A stretch of 64,000 bases of DNA from the NCBI RefSeq assembly GCF_000238395.3, contig NZ_CP011025.1:124001-188000 (forward strand). Reading direction: 5' to 3'. The first letter of the stretch is position 1. Each line of letters starts with the position of its first letter. The notes below the pieces were generated by a model that saw nothing but the letters and a program-made list of their open reading frames with translations, was not told where the DNA came from and searched no databases. Source of the DNA: Pseudoalteromonas arctica A 37-1-2. GTDB taxonomy: Bacteria; Pseudomonadota; Gammaproteobacteria; Enterobacterales; Alteromonadaceae. This document shows positions 55,796-64,000 of the stretch, in pieces. The position numbers were made by a program, and so were the translations under genes.

Positions 55796-56875
55796 TTACA
55801 GTGAAATACTTTCGCCTTCGTTTAAAATATACAGCGGTGTTTTAGCATCCATTTTTTTAACCATGTGTAATAAACGTAGCAAAGCAGAATGGCTAGTATG
55901 GTCGCCCATTTTCCAACTAGAGTTACCGTATCCCCAAGGTATCATTACTTTGCAGTTAAGTTCTTGTGCTGCGTTGAGCGCGTCTTCTGGTGTGGTGTGA
56001 ACGTAGCGATAAAATTTACCACTTTCTTTACTGTAGTAAGATGCGATTGGTATTAAGCACACATCTATATCGCCATATTTTTGCTGTATGTCTTTAAAGT
56101 GTTTTGAGTAGCCCGTATCGCCTGCAAAAAATAAGGTACTGCCGTTTTGTTCAAGTAGCCAGCCATTCCATAAGTCTTTATTGTTATCTTCGTAAATAAA
56201 GGGCACCAATACACGAGCGCTAAAATGATGAGCTGGCACGGCGTTAATAACTAAGTCCTCAATGTTGGTTGTTGAGTACCACGGCATTTCGGTAATATTA
56301 AAACCACCGGTAGGGAAGTTGTCGGCCATCCCGAGTGGTGTTAAATAGCGAGGTTTATTGCCAATGCTTTGTATGTCGGCCTTATTAAAATGATCGTAAT
56401 GAATATGTGAATACATTACCGCATCAATATTTTCCAGTTCTTGCTCACTAGGCCAAGCGCCGGCTTTACGATAAATACCACCGCCGAGTTTAAAGCCAAG
56501 TGCGACTGGAGAATCAAACTGATTTTTTACCGGATCAAACAGCACATTTTGACCATTTGGAGTGTTAATTACAAAACTAGCGTGGCCAAGCCAGCGTACG
56601 GTATAGCCGGTGCTAAGTTGTGGTTTAGTTTGCAGACCTTGGTATTGGCAGTTTTCGCTGCCGGTTTTGCATAGTAAGTCTGGGTGGGCTGGGTAGCAGT
56701 TTTCAGTGCAGGTAGTGGGATATGTTTTTTCACCTGTGTATAAATTTTTATAACGACCGTTCTTATCATTAATAACAACAACTGAGTCGGGGTTGGTAAT
56801 ACGGTTAATATTATTAGGTGCGGCGCAGGCAGTTAGTAAGCATAAAAGCGTTGTTGCGGTTAAAAAGCGTTTCAT
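55796..56875 (-). CDS. MBL-fold metal-dependent hydrolase, lipoprotein
   Basis: Protein of 359 residues with a lipoprotein signal (lipobox LLTAC near 14-18). The metal site HxHxDH is in 'YSHIHYDHF' near 157, with His in 'VPAHHFS' near 215, Asp in 'FAGDTGYSKHF' near 257 and 'IPWGYGNSSW' near 318. 'WLGHASFVI' near 95 places it with the NAPE-PLD/UlaG-type branch, which often act on phosphodiesters or lactones. Substrate not deducible. It probably acts at the cell envelope. Confidence 0.8.
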   Translation of the reverse strand: MKRFLTATTLLCLLTACAAPNNINRITNPDSVVVINDKNGRYKNLYTGEKTYPTTCTENCYPAHPDLLCKTGSENCQYQGLQTKPQLSTGYTVRWLGHASFVINTPNGQNVLFDPVKNQFDSPVALGFKLGGGIYRKAGAWPSEQELENIDAVMYSHIHYDHFNKADIQSIGNKPRYLTPLGMADNFPTGGFNITEMPWYSTTNIEDLVINAVPAHHFSARVLVPFIYEDNNKDLWNGWLLEQNGSTLFFAGDTGYSKHFKDIQQKYGDIDVCLIPIASYYSKESGKFYRYVHTTPEDALNAAQELNCKVMIPWGYGNSSWKMGDHTSHSALLRLLHMVKKMDAKTPLYILNEGESISL

Positions 56876-56906
56876 TGTAAATCCCTTTTAGCATTCCCTT
56901 TAACAT

Positions 56907-56934
56907 AAAAAAGCCTGCAATTAAGCAGGCTTGT
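56907..56934 (-). terminator. terminator after the DUF2959 gene
   Basis: Stem AAGCCTGC / GCAGGCTT with loop AATTA and an A run on the left (T run on the minus strand), between the DUF2959 and MBL genes. Confidence 0.8.
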
Positions 56935-56949
56935 TAAAGTAACAAATGA

Positions 56950-57606
56950 TTAGCCAGCGCTATTCATTTGTTCAATAAATTTGTTTGAATCGGCAATCGA
57001 TTTGTTCATGTCGTTCATCAACAATTGAATATCGCGCTTAAGGTTAGTGAATTCACCTTTAATAGCCGATACCGCTTGTGCATTTAAGTTATGCTTTAAG
57101 TATAAAACGTTATCATGAAGCGAGGTTAATACTGGCTCCATTTTACTCTCTGCGCTGCGCATTGAGCGTAATAGCTGATCAAATTGACGCTTAGTCGCGG
57201 CTAGCTTTTTGCTGCTTTCACGCTTAAGTGATGCGCTTTTGTATTGCTCTAACTCATCGCCCCACTCATCAAATAGCGCTTCTGCCACGTCTTCTACTTT
57301 ATTGATGTTAGTTGAGACTTCGTTAGCGGCATTTAAGCTCGACTCGTAATCATCGTTTAATTGATTGTAAGTGTCTTGTAGTTCGCCACCATTAAAATCA
57401 ATTAGAGTAGTTAAGCGCTCTAGTGCCGATTTAAATTCTTCTTGTGACTCTTGCTGCGAGTCTTTGGTTTCTTCTACGCGATCAATAAGAATATCGCGTT
57501 TGTGAACACCCACTTTTTCCATCGCAGAATAATAAGCTGATTGGCAGCCAGTTAAAGTAAGTGTTACTACAAGCATTGAAACACTGAGTAATGTTTGTTT
57601 TTTCAT
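56950..57606 (-). CDS. DUF2959 family lipoprotein
   Basis: Protein of 218 residues with a lipoprotein signal (lipobox LTGC near 18-21), followed by 'YYSAMEKVGVHKRDILIDRVEE', the DUF2959 hallmark. The rest is a long antiparallel coiled coil. Family members are common in the Alteromonadales and Vibrio; role unknown, perhaps an envelope scaffold. Divergent from yihY. Confidence 0.85.
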   Translation of the reverse strand: MKKQTLLSVSMLVVTLTLTGCQSAYYSAMEKVGVHKRDILIDRVEETKDSQQESQEEFKSALERLTTLIDFNGGELQDTYNQLNDDYESSLNAANEVSTNINKVEDVAEALFDEWGDELEQYKSASLKRESSKKLAATKRQFDQLLRSMRSAESKMEPVLTSLHDNVLYLKHNLNAQAVSAIKGEFTNLKRDIQLLMNDMNKSIADSNKFIEQMNSAG

Positions 57607-57693
57607 TTGAATTCCTGTTTACGAGCGTTAGTGCTGTAAATTATGGCGCTGATTGTTATTATAATCAAAACTATATAAGCACAAGTCAATTGT

Positions 57694-58599
57694 ATGAATG
57701 ATAAGCTCTCACATTACAAACAGCAAGTTAAGTCCTTTATACGCCAGCAACCTGGTTGGTGGATGCAGTATTTTAATCGGTGTATAGACGATCAAATAAC
57801 GGTTAATGCAGGTTACCTTGCTTACGTAACCCTTCTTTCTTTAGTGCCATTAATTGCGGTGGGTGTTGCTATATTTTCAGCTTTTCCGGGCTTTGAATCT
57901 ACTCGCATGGAAATTGAGAGCTTTTTGTTTACCAACTTTGTCCCTACCTCTACCGATGTTATTAGAGAGCACATTAGCTCCTTTGCGGGCAATGCCAACC
58001 AAATGACGGCGGTAGGTATTGGCTTTTTAGCTGCAATTGCATTGCTGTTAATACGTAATGTAGATGCCACATTGAACCGAATTTGGCGAATTAAGAAAAA
58101 GCGCCCAATGATGATCTCATTTGCTGTGTACTGGATGGTTTTGAGCTTAGGACCTATGTTGCTCGGTGCCAGTATTGGTGTTACCTCTTATATTGTGTCG
58201 TTGGTGTCGTTTGCTGATCAGGGTATCCCGGGGTTTAGTGGTTTTCTATTGAAACTACTGCCTTATGGTATTTCGATGATTGGCTTTATTATGCTCTACA
58301 CCTTAGTACCTAATACGCGTGTATCGTTTAGAGCGGCAATACCTGGCGCTTTTTTTGCGGCACTTTTATTTGAGCTGACCAAAAAAGGGTTTGCACTTTA
58401 TATTAGTCATTTTCCGTCATACGAAGTTATTTACGGCGCAGTAGCAACTATTCCTATTTTGTTTGTATGGGTGTATTTGTCGTGGGTAGTTGTTTTGCTT
58501 GGCGCTGAATTTACTGCGTGCATTAGCCCAAATGATATTCCAGAAACACCAGAGCTTGAACTAGAAGATGATGAACCAGCAGTAAAGGACACAGTTTAA
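57694..58599 (+). CDS. yihY: YihY/BrkB family inner-membrane protein
   Basis: Protein of 301 residues with six predicted membrane helices and the family motifs 'NAGYLAYVTLLSLVPLIAV' near 33-52 and 'RNVDATLNRIWRIKKKRP' near 120. Once called a ribonuclease BN candidate, which was later withdrawn; role now unknown. The C-terminal tail is acidic. The stop directly abuts the dtd start, so the pair is co-transcribed, as yihY and dtd are in E. coli. Confidence 0.92.
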   Translation: MNDKLSHYKQQVKSFIRQQPGWWMQYFNRCIDDQITVNAGYLAYVTLLSLVPLIAVGVAIFSAFPGFESTRMEIESFLFTNFVPTSTDVIREHISSFAGNANQMTAVGIGFLAAIALLLIRNVDATLNRIWRIKKKRPMMISFAVYWMVLSLGPMLLGASIGVTSYIVSLVSFADQGIPGFSGFLLKLLPYGISMIGFIMLYTLVPNTRVSFRAAIPGAFFAALLFELTKKGFALYISHFPSYEVIYGAVATIPILFVWVYLSWVVVLLGAEFTACISPNDIPETPELELEDDEPAVKDTV

Positions 58600-59037
58600 A
58601 TGCAAGGTTTAATACAACGCGTAAAGCATGCCAAAGTAGAAATTAACAACCACGTGGTAGGCGAAATTAGCCAAGGTATATTGTTGTTGCTGGGCGTTGA
58701 AAAATACGACGATAAACAAACGGCCGATAAGCTTTTACACAAAGTAAGTAATTATCGTATTTTTACTGACGAAAACGACAAAATGAACTTAAGCCTTAAA
58801 GATATTAAAGGTGAGTTACTGGTGGTTTCGCAATTTACGCTAGCGGCTGATACTAAAAAGGGTATGCGCCCTAGTTTTTCATCTGCGGCAACACCAAGCC
58901 AAGCTAACGAGCTTTACGAATACTTTGTAGCTCAAGCTAAAGAGTTGGGGCTTACAATAGCCACAGGTGAGTTTGGTGCTGATATGCAAGTAAGCTTGTG
59001 TAACGATGGGCCCGTTACGTTTAACTTATCTGTTTAA
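58600..59037 (+). CDS. dtd: D-aminoacyl-tRNA deacylase
   Basis: Removes D-amino acids from wrongly charged tRNA. Contains the catalytic 'SQFTLAAD' near 78-85, 'MRPSFSSAA' near 90 and the C-terminal 'GPVTFNLSV' with the Gly-cis-Pro dipeptide that enforces chirality. 145 residues is normal. ATG directly follows the yihY stop. The 3' end overlaps the convergent methyltransferase-like gene by 12 bases. Confidence 0.95.
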   Translation: MQGLIQRVKHAKVEINNHVVGEISQGILLLLGVEKYDDKQTADKLLHKVSNYRIFTDENDKMNLSLKDIKGELLVVSQFTLAADTKKGMRPSFSSAATPSQANELYEYFVAQAKELGLTIATGEFGADMQVSLCNDGPVTFNLSV

Positions 59038-59739
59038 GTTTTTGGTTACCACGACAATATGATTTACATAGCCCGTAATTTTCTGCGGGCTAACATTACA
59101 ACCAAATACATCGAGTAATAGCTGCTGAAGTTGCTTTAATTGCGACTCATGCTGCGATAAAAAGTTAATAAATAGCACGCCGTTGTTATTTAAAGCCGAG
59201 TAGATTTTTTTATAAAATGCCTCTTCAAATAAAAATCGAGGCGCGTCTATTTGGCTAAATAAATCTAGAATAATCCAATCAATATTTTGCACACTTTTTA
59301 AAATCTGTTGCGCATCGGCGCACAGCAGTTGCTTATTCTTATTTGACGAAAAAAACTGGGTATAGCAATCAATAATATCGGCGTTTTTTTCAACCGATGT
59401 TATTTGTGCTTTAGGGTATTTGTGTTGTAAATAATTACGAATTGCACCGCCGCCAAGGCCGATTTCTAACACTTTTTGTGGCGGCTTAAGAGCTTGCCAG
59501 TGCTTATCTAGGTACAATAAATGTGGAAAAAGTAATAAATCCGGGTTATTTAAATCAATAACAGATTGAAGAGTGTCGTTAATAAGTAACCAGCGTAACT
59601 GCTCGTGCTCACGTACTTGAATGTGATCGCCACTGCATTTATGCCAATAGATTAACTGACCAATGCTGTGGCTATTTTCAATAAATTGATCGCTTAGCAA
59701 ACCCGTCAGTGAATTTATATAATTGATTTTTTCAGTCAT
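59026..59739 (-). CDS. spermidine-synthase-like SAM-dependent methyltransferase-fold protein
   Basis: Protein of 237 residues. The Rossmann nucleotide motif 'VLEIGLGGGAIRNYL' lies near 95-110 and 'SVEKNADIIDCY' near 120, in the layout of spermidine synthases and related methyltransferases; the substrate residue pattern of true SpeE (an Asp-Thr/Ser D..xD set) is not complete, so it is better named spermidine-synthase-like. Start is ATG 59737-59739; the longer frame to 59760 adds no support. Convergent with dtd. Confidence 0.75.
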   Translation of the reverse strand: MTEKINYINSLTGLLSDQFIENSHSIGQLIYWHKCSGDHIQVREHEQLRWLLINDTLQSVIDLNNPDLLLFPHLLYLDKHWQALKPPQKVLEIGLGGGAIRNYLQHKYPKAQITSVEKNADIIDCYTQFFSSNKNKQLLCADAQQILKSVQNIDWIILDLFSQIDAPRFLFEEAFYKKIYSALNNNGVLFINFLSQHESQLKQLQQLLLDVFGCNVSPQKITGYVNHIVVVTKNLNR

Positions 59740-59986
59740 ATTCTCAGCATAAACTAGCAACGTTAAAGCGCAATGGCCTTTGTCATTATTTTTTTACGTT
59801 ATTTTACAGCCATCACCAAAGTCGTATTTGCAGTTTTTTTAAGATGGAGTATGGTATTTGCCATAATAATGCCAATCAATTTAATTATTTTATTTTTTTA
59901 GCTTGGTAGATAACCAATACTATTAGTATAGCGCCGTAGCCTTTTTTTGACTTTTATTTACGGCTTATATAACAACAGGAGTATGT

Positions 59987-60880
59987 ATGTTTCAGGTAAG
60001 CACCCCACAAAGTAGCGAAGATTGGCAAGCGTATTACCAATTGCGTTGGCAGGTATTACGCGCGCCTTGGGGCGAGCCTCGTGGCTCTGAACAAGACGAT
60101 ATGGAACAAGACTCTGAGCACCGCTTTATAAAAAATAAAGAAGGCGAAGTACTAGGCGTAGCACGTTTGCACTTTAACAGTCATGAGCAAGCACAAGTGC
60201 GCTACATGGCAGTTGCAGAGGGGAACCGTAATCAGCATATTGGTAGTCGTTTGCTTCATGAGCTTGAAAAAATAGCATGGACACAAAATGCTGATGAACT
60301 GGTTTTATTTGCTCGCGAACGTGCGCTTGAGTTTTATAAACGCCACGGTTACGAACTAAAAGAAAAAGCACATTTAGCGTATGGCGATGTACAGCATTTT
60401 AAAATGATAAAGCAAAAACCGTCTGAGCCGGGCTGGTTCCGTCATCCAAATTGGACGCAAGTACTACAAAATACGTGGCGTGAGTCTATTCCAATTAGTG
60501 ACGCGATGGGTATTAAGGTAGAAAGCTATACCGATTGGCAATTTACAACCAGCGCCGACCTAGACGCTAACTTAAACCTACATAACACCATGTTTGCAGG
60601 TTCTATTTATAGCTTGGCCACGCTAACAGGTTGGGGCGCTACGTACTTAGCACTTAAAGAAGCTGGGCTTGAAGGTAATATTGTATTAGCCGATGCTAAC
60701 ATTAAGTACTTAAAACCGCTTACTACTGACCCACGTGGCTGTGTTGACATACAAACCTGTAAGGGCAAGTTAAGCGATTTAGAAACCGATGGTAAAGCAA
60801 GTTACGTAGTGCCAGTAACTATTTACGATGGTGATAACGTGGTTGCCGAATTTGAAGGACAGTTTGTAGTAAAAAAATAA
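59987..60880 (+). CDS. yiiD: YiiD-type protein: GNAT acetyltransferase plus hotdog thioesterase-like domain
   Basis: Protein of 297 residues. Residues 1-140 form a GNAT domain with the acyl-CoA loop 'VAEGNRNQHIGSRLL' near 72-87 and 'FYKRHGYELKEKAHL' near 116. Residues 150-297 form the YiiD C-terminal hotdog domain with 'NLHNTMFAGSIYSLATLTGWG' near 195-215. E. coli YiiD (FabY/MadA) was reported to help start fatty acid synthesis by malonyl-ACP decarboxylation. In E. coli it follows dtd, as here with one gene in between. ATG 59987 has ACAGGAG upstream. Confidence 0.88.
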   Translation: MFQVSTPQSSEDWQAYYQLRWQVLRAPWGEPRGSEQDDMEQDSEHRFIKNKEGEVLGVARLHFNSHEQAQVRYMAVAEGNRNQHIGSRLLHELEKIAWTQNADELVLFARERALEFYKRHGYELKEKAHLAYGDVQHFKMIKQKPSEPGWFRHPNWTQVLQNTWRESIPISDAMGIKVESYTDWQFTTSADLDANLNLHNTMFAGSIYSLATLTGWGATYLALKEAGLEGNIVLADANIKYLKPLTTDPRGCVDIQTCKGKLSDLETDGKASYVVPVTIYDGDNVVAEFEGQFVVKK

Positions 60881-60901
60881 CTGTTTAGCTGTTCAAAACA
60901 C

Positions 60902-60931
60902 AAAAAAGCCAAGCGATGCTTGGCTTTTTTG
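60902..60931. terminator. bidirectional terminator
   Basis: Stem AAAAAAGCCAAGC / GCTTGGCTTTTTT with loop GAT between the convergent yiiD and pldA genes. Confidence 0.92.
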
Positions 60932-60952
60932 TGCGTAAAACTTAGGGAAGTA

Positions 60953-61987
60953 TCACAGCAGGTCGGTTAATAATATACCTACACCAATACGTTCTACATC
61001 CGCATTGTAATCAATTAAGCTTTCGCCATAACCGTTAAAGTATTGTGCATAACCACGAACGCGGCCCCATAAAGGAAACGACCAGTCGAGTTGAATTGCA
61101 CCACGATTATCTGAATTTAAGTTGTTGCGTGTCATAAAGCTAAATTCATGGTCATGAAAACGATACGCGCCGCTAAATTCAAAGTAACCCATGTATTTGT
61201 ATATGTCTGGGTTGTCATCGCCCTTAGCTTCTAAAATATCTTCTTTTTCGTCCTCAGCTATTCGGTACCAAGGTTTGAAGCTAAAAACAAAGCCTCTGTT
61301 TTCCCAGATAAAGTCTGCATAAATACGGTTCCACGAACGTGAGTTTGGTTGGCTTCGACCATTTGATTGATGCGAAATACCTAATGCGATTGCCATTTCG
61401 TCGCCCCATAATACGTTTTCTGGGTCGAGGTAATTTATCCAAAATATCTCTGGTTCGTAGTTAGTTTCACGAAATGGAGAAGAAATTTCTGAGTTATAAA
61501 GCTGCCAATATGATTGCAGTGTAAAGCCAAAAAATATGGCTTGGTCTTTATCCGAAAAATCATCGTAAAGAGGTACTTTTATCGATAGCTGGTATTTTGC
61601 TTCTAAGTTGTCGAGCGGTTCACCGTCGTTGTCGTCGGTTAGTGCGTCAAAGCCATCAAATGGGCGATCGTTTGGGTGTGATACGTACGAAAGCGGTAAA
61701 ATATAGTTACGCTTATGTGGCGTAATTACATTTCTATTTTTTTTACCTACTTCTTCACGAGCTTGGCGTTTATCAAGCGCGGTAAGTTGTTTGTCTTCTT
61801 CAAGAGCTGAACACTTTTTACGAAGATCGTCTAATGTTTGTTTACCATCTCCGCCAATTACCTCATTTAAAATACACTGCTTTACAAGTTCGATGTCGTT
61901 GTCTTGCTCATTTGTAGCAACTTCTTCTTGTGCGAAGGTAGCTGTACTTATTAAGGCAGAAAGTGTGATCCAGTGGCGCCAGCTCAT
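60953..61987 (-). CDS. pldA: outer-membrane phospholipase A1
   Basis: Beta-barrel enzyme that hydrolyses phospholipids that reach the outer leaflet when the membrane is damaged. Signal peptide 1-19 (ending 'TFAQ'). The catalytic His and Ser are in 'SHQSNGRSQPNSRSWN' near 204-219, with the catalytic Asn in the same stretch, as in OMPLA (His142, Ser144, Asn156 of E. coli). The barrel strands alternate through to a C-terminal aromatic/Leu end 'GILLTDLL', where a final Phe would be usual. An N-terminal periplasmic extension of about 80 residues precedes the barrel. Confidence 0.88.
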   Translation of the reverse strand: MSWRHWITLSALISTATFAQEEVATNEQDNDIELVKQCILNEVIGGDGKQTLDDLRKKCSALEEDKQLTALDKRQAREEVGKKNRNVITPHKRNYILPLSYVSHPNDRPFDGFDALTDDNDGEPLDNLEAKYQLSIKVPLYDDFSDKDQAIFFGFTLQSYWQLYNSEISSPFRETNYEPEIFWINYLDPENVLWGDEMAIALGISHQSNGRSQPNSRSWNRIYADFIWENRGFVFSFKPWYRIAEDEKEDILEAKGDDNPDIYKYMGYFEFSGAYRFHDHEFSFMTRNNLNSDNRGAIQLDWSFPLWGRVRGYAQYFNGYGESLIDYNADVERIGVGILLTDLL

Positions 61988-62123
61988 TGTAATTCCTTGT
62001 GGGTTCGGGTTGTGTTGTATGCGTTAATTTAATTATAACGTCTTTTTACATATGTAACGGTGAACTTTTACTGAATTTGTATTTATAACAACGTCTGTAC
62101 GTATACAAAGTAAATATAGATCA

Positions 62124-62153
62124 TAAAAAAAAGCGGCCTAGGCCGCTTTTTTA
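62124..62153. terminator. bidirectional terminator
   Basis: Stem AAAAAAGCGGCC / GGCCGCTTTTTT with a two-base TA loop between pldA and the upstream two-gene unit. Confidence 0.9.
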
Positions 62154-62195
62154 ATGCACATTAACTATGTGCTCTCACGCAATGAGAAGGGTGAG

Positions 62196-63317
62196 CTAAA
62201 GCTCAAATATGTTAGTAAAAAACTTATAAAGTTCGGTGCCTTGGTTAACACTCGCCGAGGCAAAGTGCAAAATGGCAATTGCATCGCAATCTAGGGTGAG
62301 TGTTTGCAGTGGTTGCTCGCTTAAGTAGCGCTCCATTCGTAAAATATTAGCAATAGGCTCACCGGCTTTAATGTGTCCGCCAAGTGGGGCTATGTATTCA
62401 ACCATGCCGCCAATGGGGGCGTAATAAGCAAAGTAGTCATCTAAATTACATGCATAGCGAGTGATATTAGCTGGCGTATGTGGTGCGTTTTGTAAAACAC
62501 CTTTGTGATTTAAGTAACTTAAAATGCTGTTAGCATCGTTTAGTGCTTCTTTTAAGTCTATTTTTTCTTGGCTGCCTAGCTCTACAGTAAATGCTTCTAC
62601 AGGTATTGATAATTCACGACCTTGCTCGCTAAGTGCATCACTCAAATGCCACCATGGGCAAAAGTTAGCTTCATCCATAGCACCGTCAAAATCACTAGGA
62701 ATAAGCAATATATGCTCAATATTAAAGTAACGAGCGCTGTCGGTTGCATAATTTGGGCAGTACAAATGCTTGCTTGAAATAGGACCTGTGTGTAAATCGA
62801 GTACTATATCAGCCTGATGAGCAAGCTTTTGTAAGTTAAGCGCAATGCGTTTACCCGTATTAAGTAAATAAGCAGGGCCGTTAAGCTTGCTGTCTACCTC
62901 GTCAATAAGTGCCTGTTTGAAGTTACTTTTTAATGTAGCGTCGTCATACTGGGTATGATTTTGTGCAAACTGTGCCACTAAATTTTTATTGTAGTGATAC
63001 ATGCGATTCCAATTAGTGCCCGTAATCGGATCGAACCTGCCAAGGGTAAACTCGCCAGATTTTTGATTACAACCAATTGGGTTAGCATAAGGCACTAATG
63101 TAATATCGCCATTAAGATTAAGGTGTTTTAATTGCTCAAGTAGCTGAAAAATAACTGCGTTACCTTGCACTTCAGCGCCATGCATATTGGCCTGAACATA
63201 AACACTAGGCCCTGTGCCATCGCCTTTTAAACGATACACCGGAATTGTAAGCGGTAAGCCGTTTGCAACTTCCCCTACTACAATGTTCTCTTGGCTGATG
63301 TGTGTTGTATTACTCAT
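62196..63317 (-). CDS. succinylglutamate desuccinylase/aspartoacylase family zinc amidohydrolase
   Basis: Protein of 373 residues with the M14-like amidohydrolase fold. The zinc site is visible as 'NMHGAEVQGN' near 44-53 (His and Glu) and His in 'LDLHTG' near 171. 'PYANPIGCNQKSGEFTLGR' near 82-100 binds the carboxylate of N-acyl amino acids in relatives. Substrate unknown. It starts five bases after the decarboxylase stop, so the two form one unit, suggesting a pathway that decarboxylates an acidic or basic amino acid derivative and then removes an acyl group (or the reverse). Confidence 0.85.
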   Translation of the reverse strand: MSNTTHISQENIVVGEVANGLPLTIPVYRLKGDGTGPSVYVQANMHGAEVQGNAVIFQLLEQLKHLNLNGDITLVPYANPIGCNQKSGEFTLGRFDPITGTNWNRMYHYNKNLVAQFAQNHTQYDDATLKSNFKQALIDEVDSKLNGPAYLLNTGKRIALNLQKLAHQADIVLDLHTGPISSKHLYCPNYATDSARYFNIEHILLIPSDFDGAMDEANFCPWWHLSDALSEQGRELSIPVEAFTVELGSQEKIDLKEALNDANSILSYLNHKGVLQNAPHTPANITRYACNLDDYFAYYAPIGGMVEYIAPLGGHIKAGEPIANILRMERYLSEQPLQTLTLDCDAIAILHFASASVNQGTELYKFFTNIFEL

Positions 63318-63322
63318 GCTTA

Positions 63323-64000
63323 TTACCTTAAGTAGTGGCTGGCATTTTCGGCTTGGCGAACACAGGTAAGTTCACCATTTTGCAATGTGTACTCGGCGGC
63401 GAGCTCGTGGCATAAAAAATACGGCATACTTTCGGTAAAGCCGTAAGCACCGCATTGGCTAAACACTAGCCAGTCGTGCTCATTTAAATCGCTTGGCAGG
63501 TTATGTTCACCCAAGCAATCAAGCGCTGTACAAAGTGGGCCGTATAAAGTGACCGCTTGAGTTTTAGCACTGGATTCACGCAGTAACGCAGCAGGAAAAT
63601 CTTGGCTGGTAACAGCAGGGCGTAATAAGTGATTTATACCGCCGCTTAAAATGACTTGCTGTTGATTATAGTTTTGTTTGCGCTCTATTACTGGGTTTGC
63701 GTAATGACCACATTCGCCAACGGCATAACGACCAAGTTCCATCCATAATTCTTCTACGCCAGCATCATTTTTAATTTTAGCGAGCGCAGCTATTAAGTCA
63801 TCCCAATCAAGCGTTGCTTCATTTTGTGTATAAGGAATACCTAAGCCGCCACCTAAATCGAGAATTTTAAGGCTAATATTTAAATCGCTGGCAAGTTGGC
63901 TAAGTGGTGCAATCATTTGTGACCACAATTCGCTTAGCTTTTGCGTGCTAAGCATGTTGCCCCACTGAAAAATATGTAAGCCGTCAAACTTAAGTGCAGG
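63323..64000 (-). CDS. PLP-dependent decarboxylase (alanine-racemase fold, DAP/ornithine type), N-terminus outside window
   Basis: The frame is open to the window edge; residues before M at 63955 also belong to it ('FDGLHIFQWGN'). C-terminal 226 residues of a fold-type III decarboxylase: glycine-rich phosphate loop 'DLGGGLGIPY', 'ELGRYAVGECGHY' with the Glu that binds the PLP ring nitrogen, the catalytic Cys in 'GPLCTALDCLG' and the Tyr in 'GAYGFTESMPYF'. The PLP-binding lysine lies outside the window. It could be a diaminopimelate, ornithine or other amino-acid decarboxylase; its pairing with an amidohydrolase argues against plain lysA. Confidence 0.8.
   Translation of the reverse strand, partial: PALKFDGLHIFQWGNMLSTQKLSELWSQMIAPLSQLASDLNISLKILDLGGGLGIPYTQNEATLDWDDLIAALAKIKNDAGVEELWMELGRYAVGECGHYANPVIERKQNYNQQQVILSGGINHLLRPAVTSQDFPAALLRESSAKTQAVTLYGPLCTALDCLGEHNLPSDLNEHDWLVFSQCGAYGFTESMPYFLCHELAAEYTLQNGELTCVRQAENASHYLR

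Overview
The window looks like a chromosomal segment of a marine gammaproteobacterium of the Alteromonadales, most probably Pseudoalteromonas. This rests on the low-GC codon usage, the mix of enterobacterial-type synteny (murB-birA-coaX-tRNA-tuf, yheS/yheT/yheU, slyX-fkpA, glnA-glnL-glnG, yihY-dtd-yiiD) with families common in that group (DUF3360, DUF2959, DUF3149, secreted endonuclease I), and MITE-like palindromes. No database search was possible, so the genus is an inference. Most of the window is housekeeping DNA. There is no prophage, CRISPR array or rRNA operon. The unusual material is in the tRNA/tuf junction, a repeat and insertion-sequence island, a gene split by an IS50-like element, small repeats, and a few orphan genes.

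Layout. 1-5.7 kb: a truncated HinT, a DUF2057 protein, an M1 aminopeptidase, and the overlapping operon murB-birA-coaX. 5.7-7.7 kb: a stringent-type promoter, four tRNA genes (Thr-Tyr-Gly-Thr) and tuf, followed by a duplicated and decayed tuf 3' end. The usual secE-nusG-rpl-rpo genes do not follow; instead come genes that in E. coli lie near the other tuf copy. 7.8-18.8 kb: a dipeptidase, yheU, yheT, a 48-residue membrane protein, an IS3-family element inserted in a tandem array of 163-bp repeats, then a TIGR02444 protein, yheS, yheV, slyX, a WD40 lipoprotein, fkpA and rsd.

19-31.5 kb: hemE, a MITE-like repeat, sthA, an acyl-CoA desaturase with a FabR-like operator, fabR, then the leucine operon with a complete attenuator (leuL-leuA-leuB-leuC-leuD), a NYN-domain gene with its own promoter, and a DUF3360 permease-like protein. 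31.9-34.4 kb: an SRPBCC membrane protein gene split by an IS50-like element with a 7-bp target duplication; removing the element restores one 328-codon frame. 34.5-41.7 kb: a modular secreted endonuclease I, the assimilatory sulfate reduction genes cysJ-cysI-cysH, and two small membrane-associated proteins.

41.7-55 kb: a 262-bp MITE-like element, acnA, several small genes, a cyclic-nucleotide-binding-domain protein, and the nitrogen regulation operon glnA-(DUF4124)-glnL-glnG preceded by a sigma-54 promoter and a large NtrC operator, then typA. 55-64 kb: a CBM9-like secreted protein, an MBL-fold lipoprotein, a DUF2959 lipoprotein, yihY-dtd, a spermidine-synthase-like methyltransferase, a YiiD-type acetyltransferase/thioesterase, phospholipase A1, and at the right edge a two-gene unit of a PLP-dependent decarboxylase (cut by the window end) and an aspartoacylase-type amidohydrolase.

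The genes worth most attention are the tRNA-Tyr with a six-base expansion of its T loop, the tufB/tufA-type junction, and the nested repeat/IS island.
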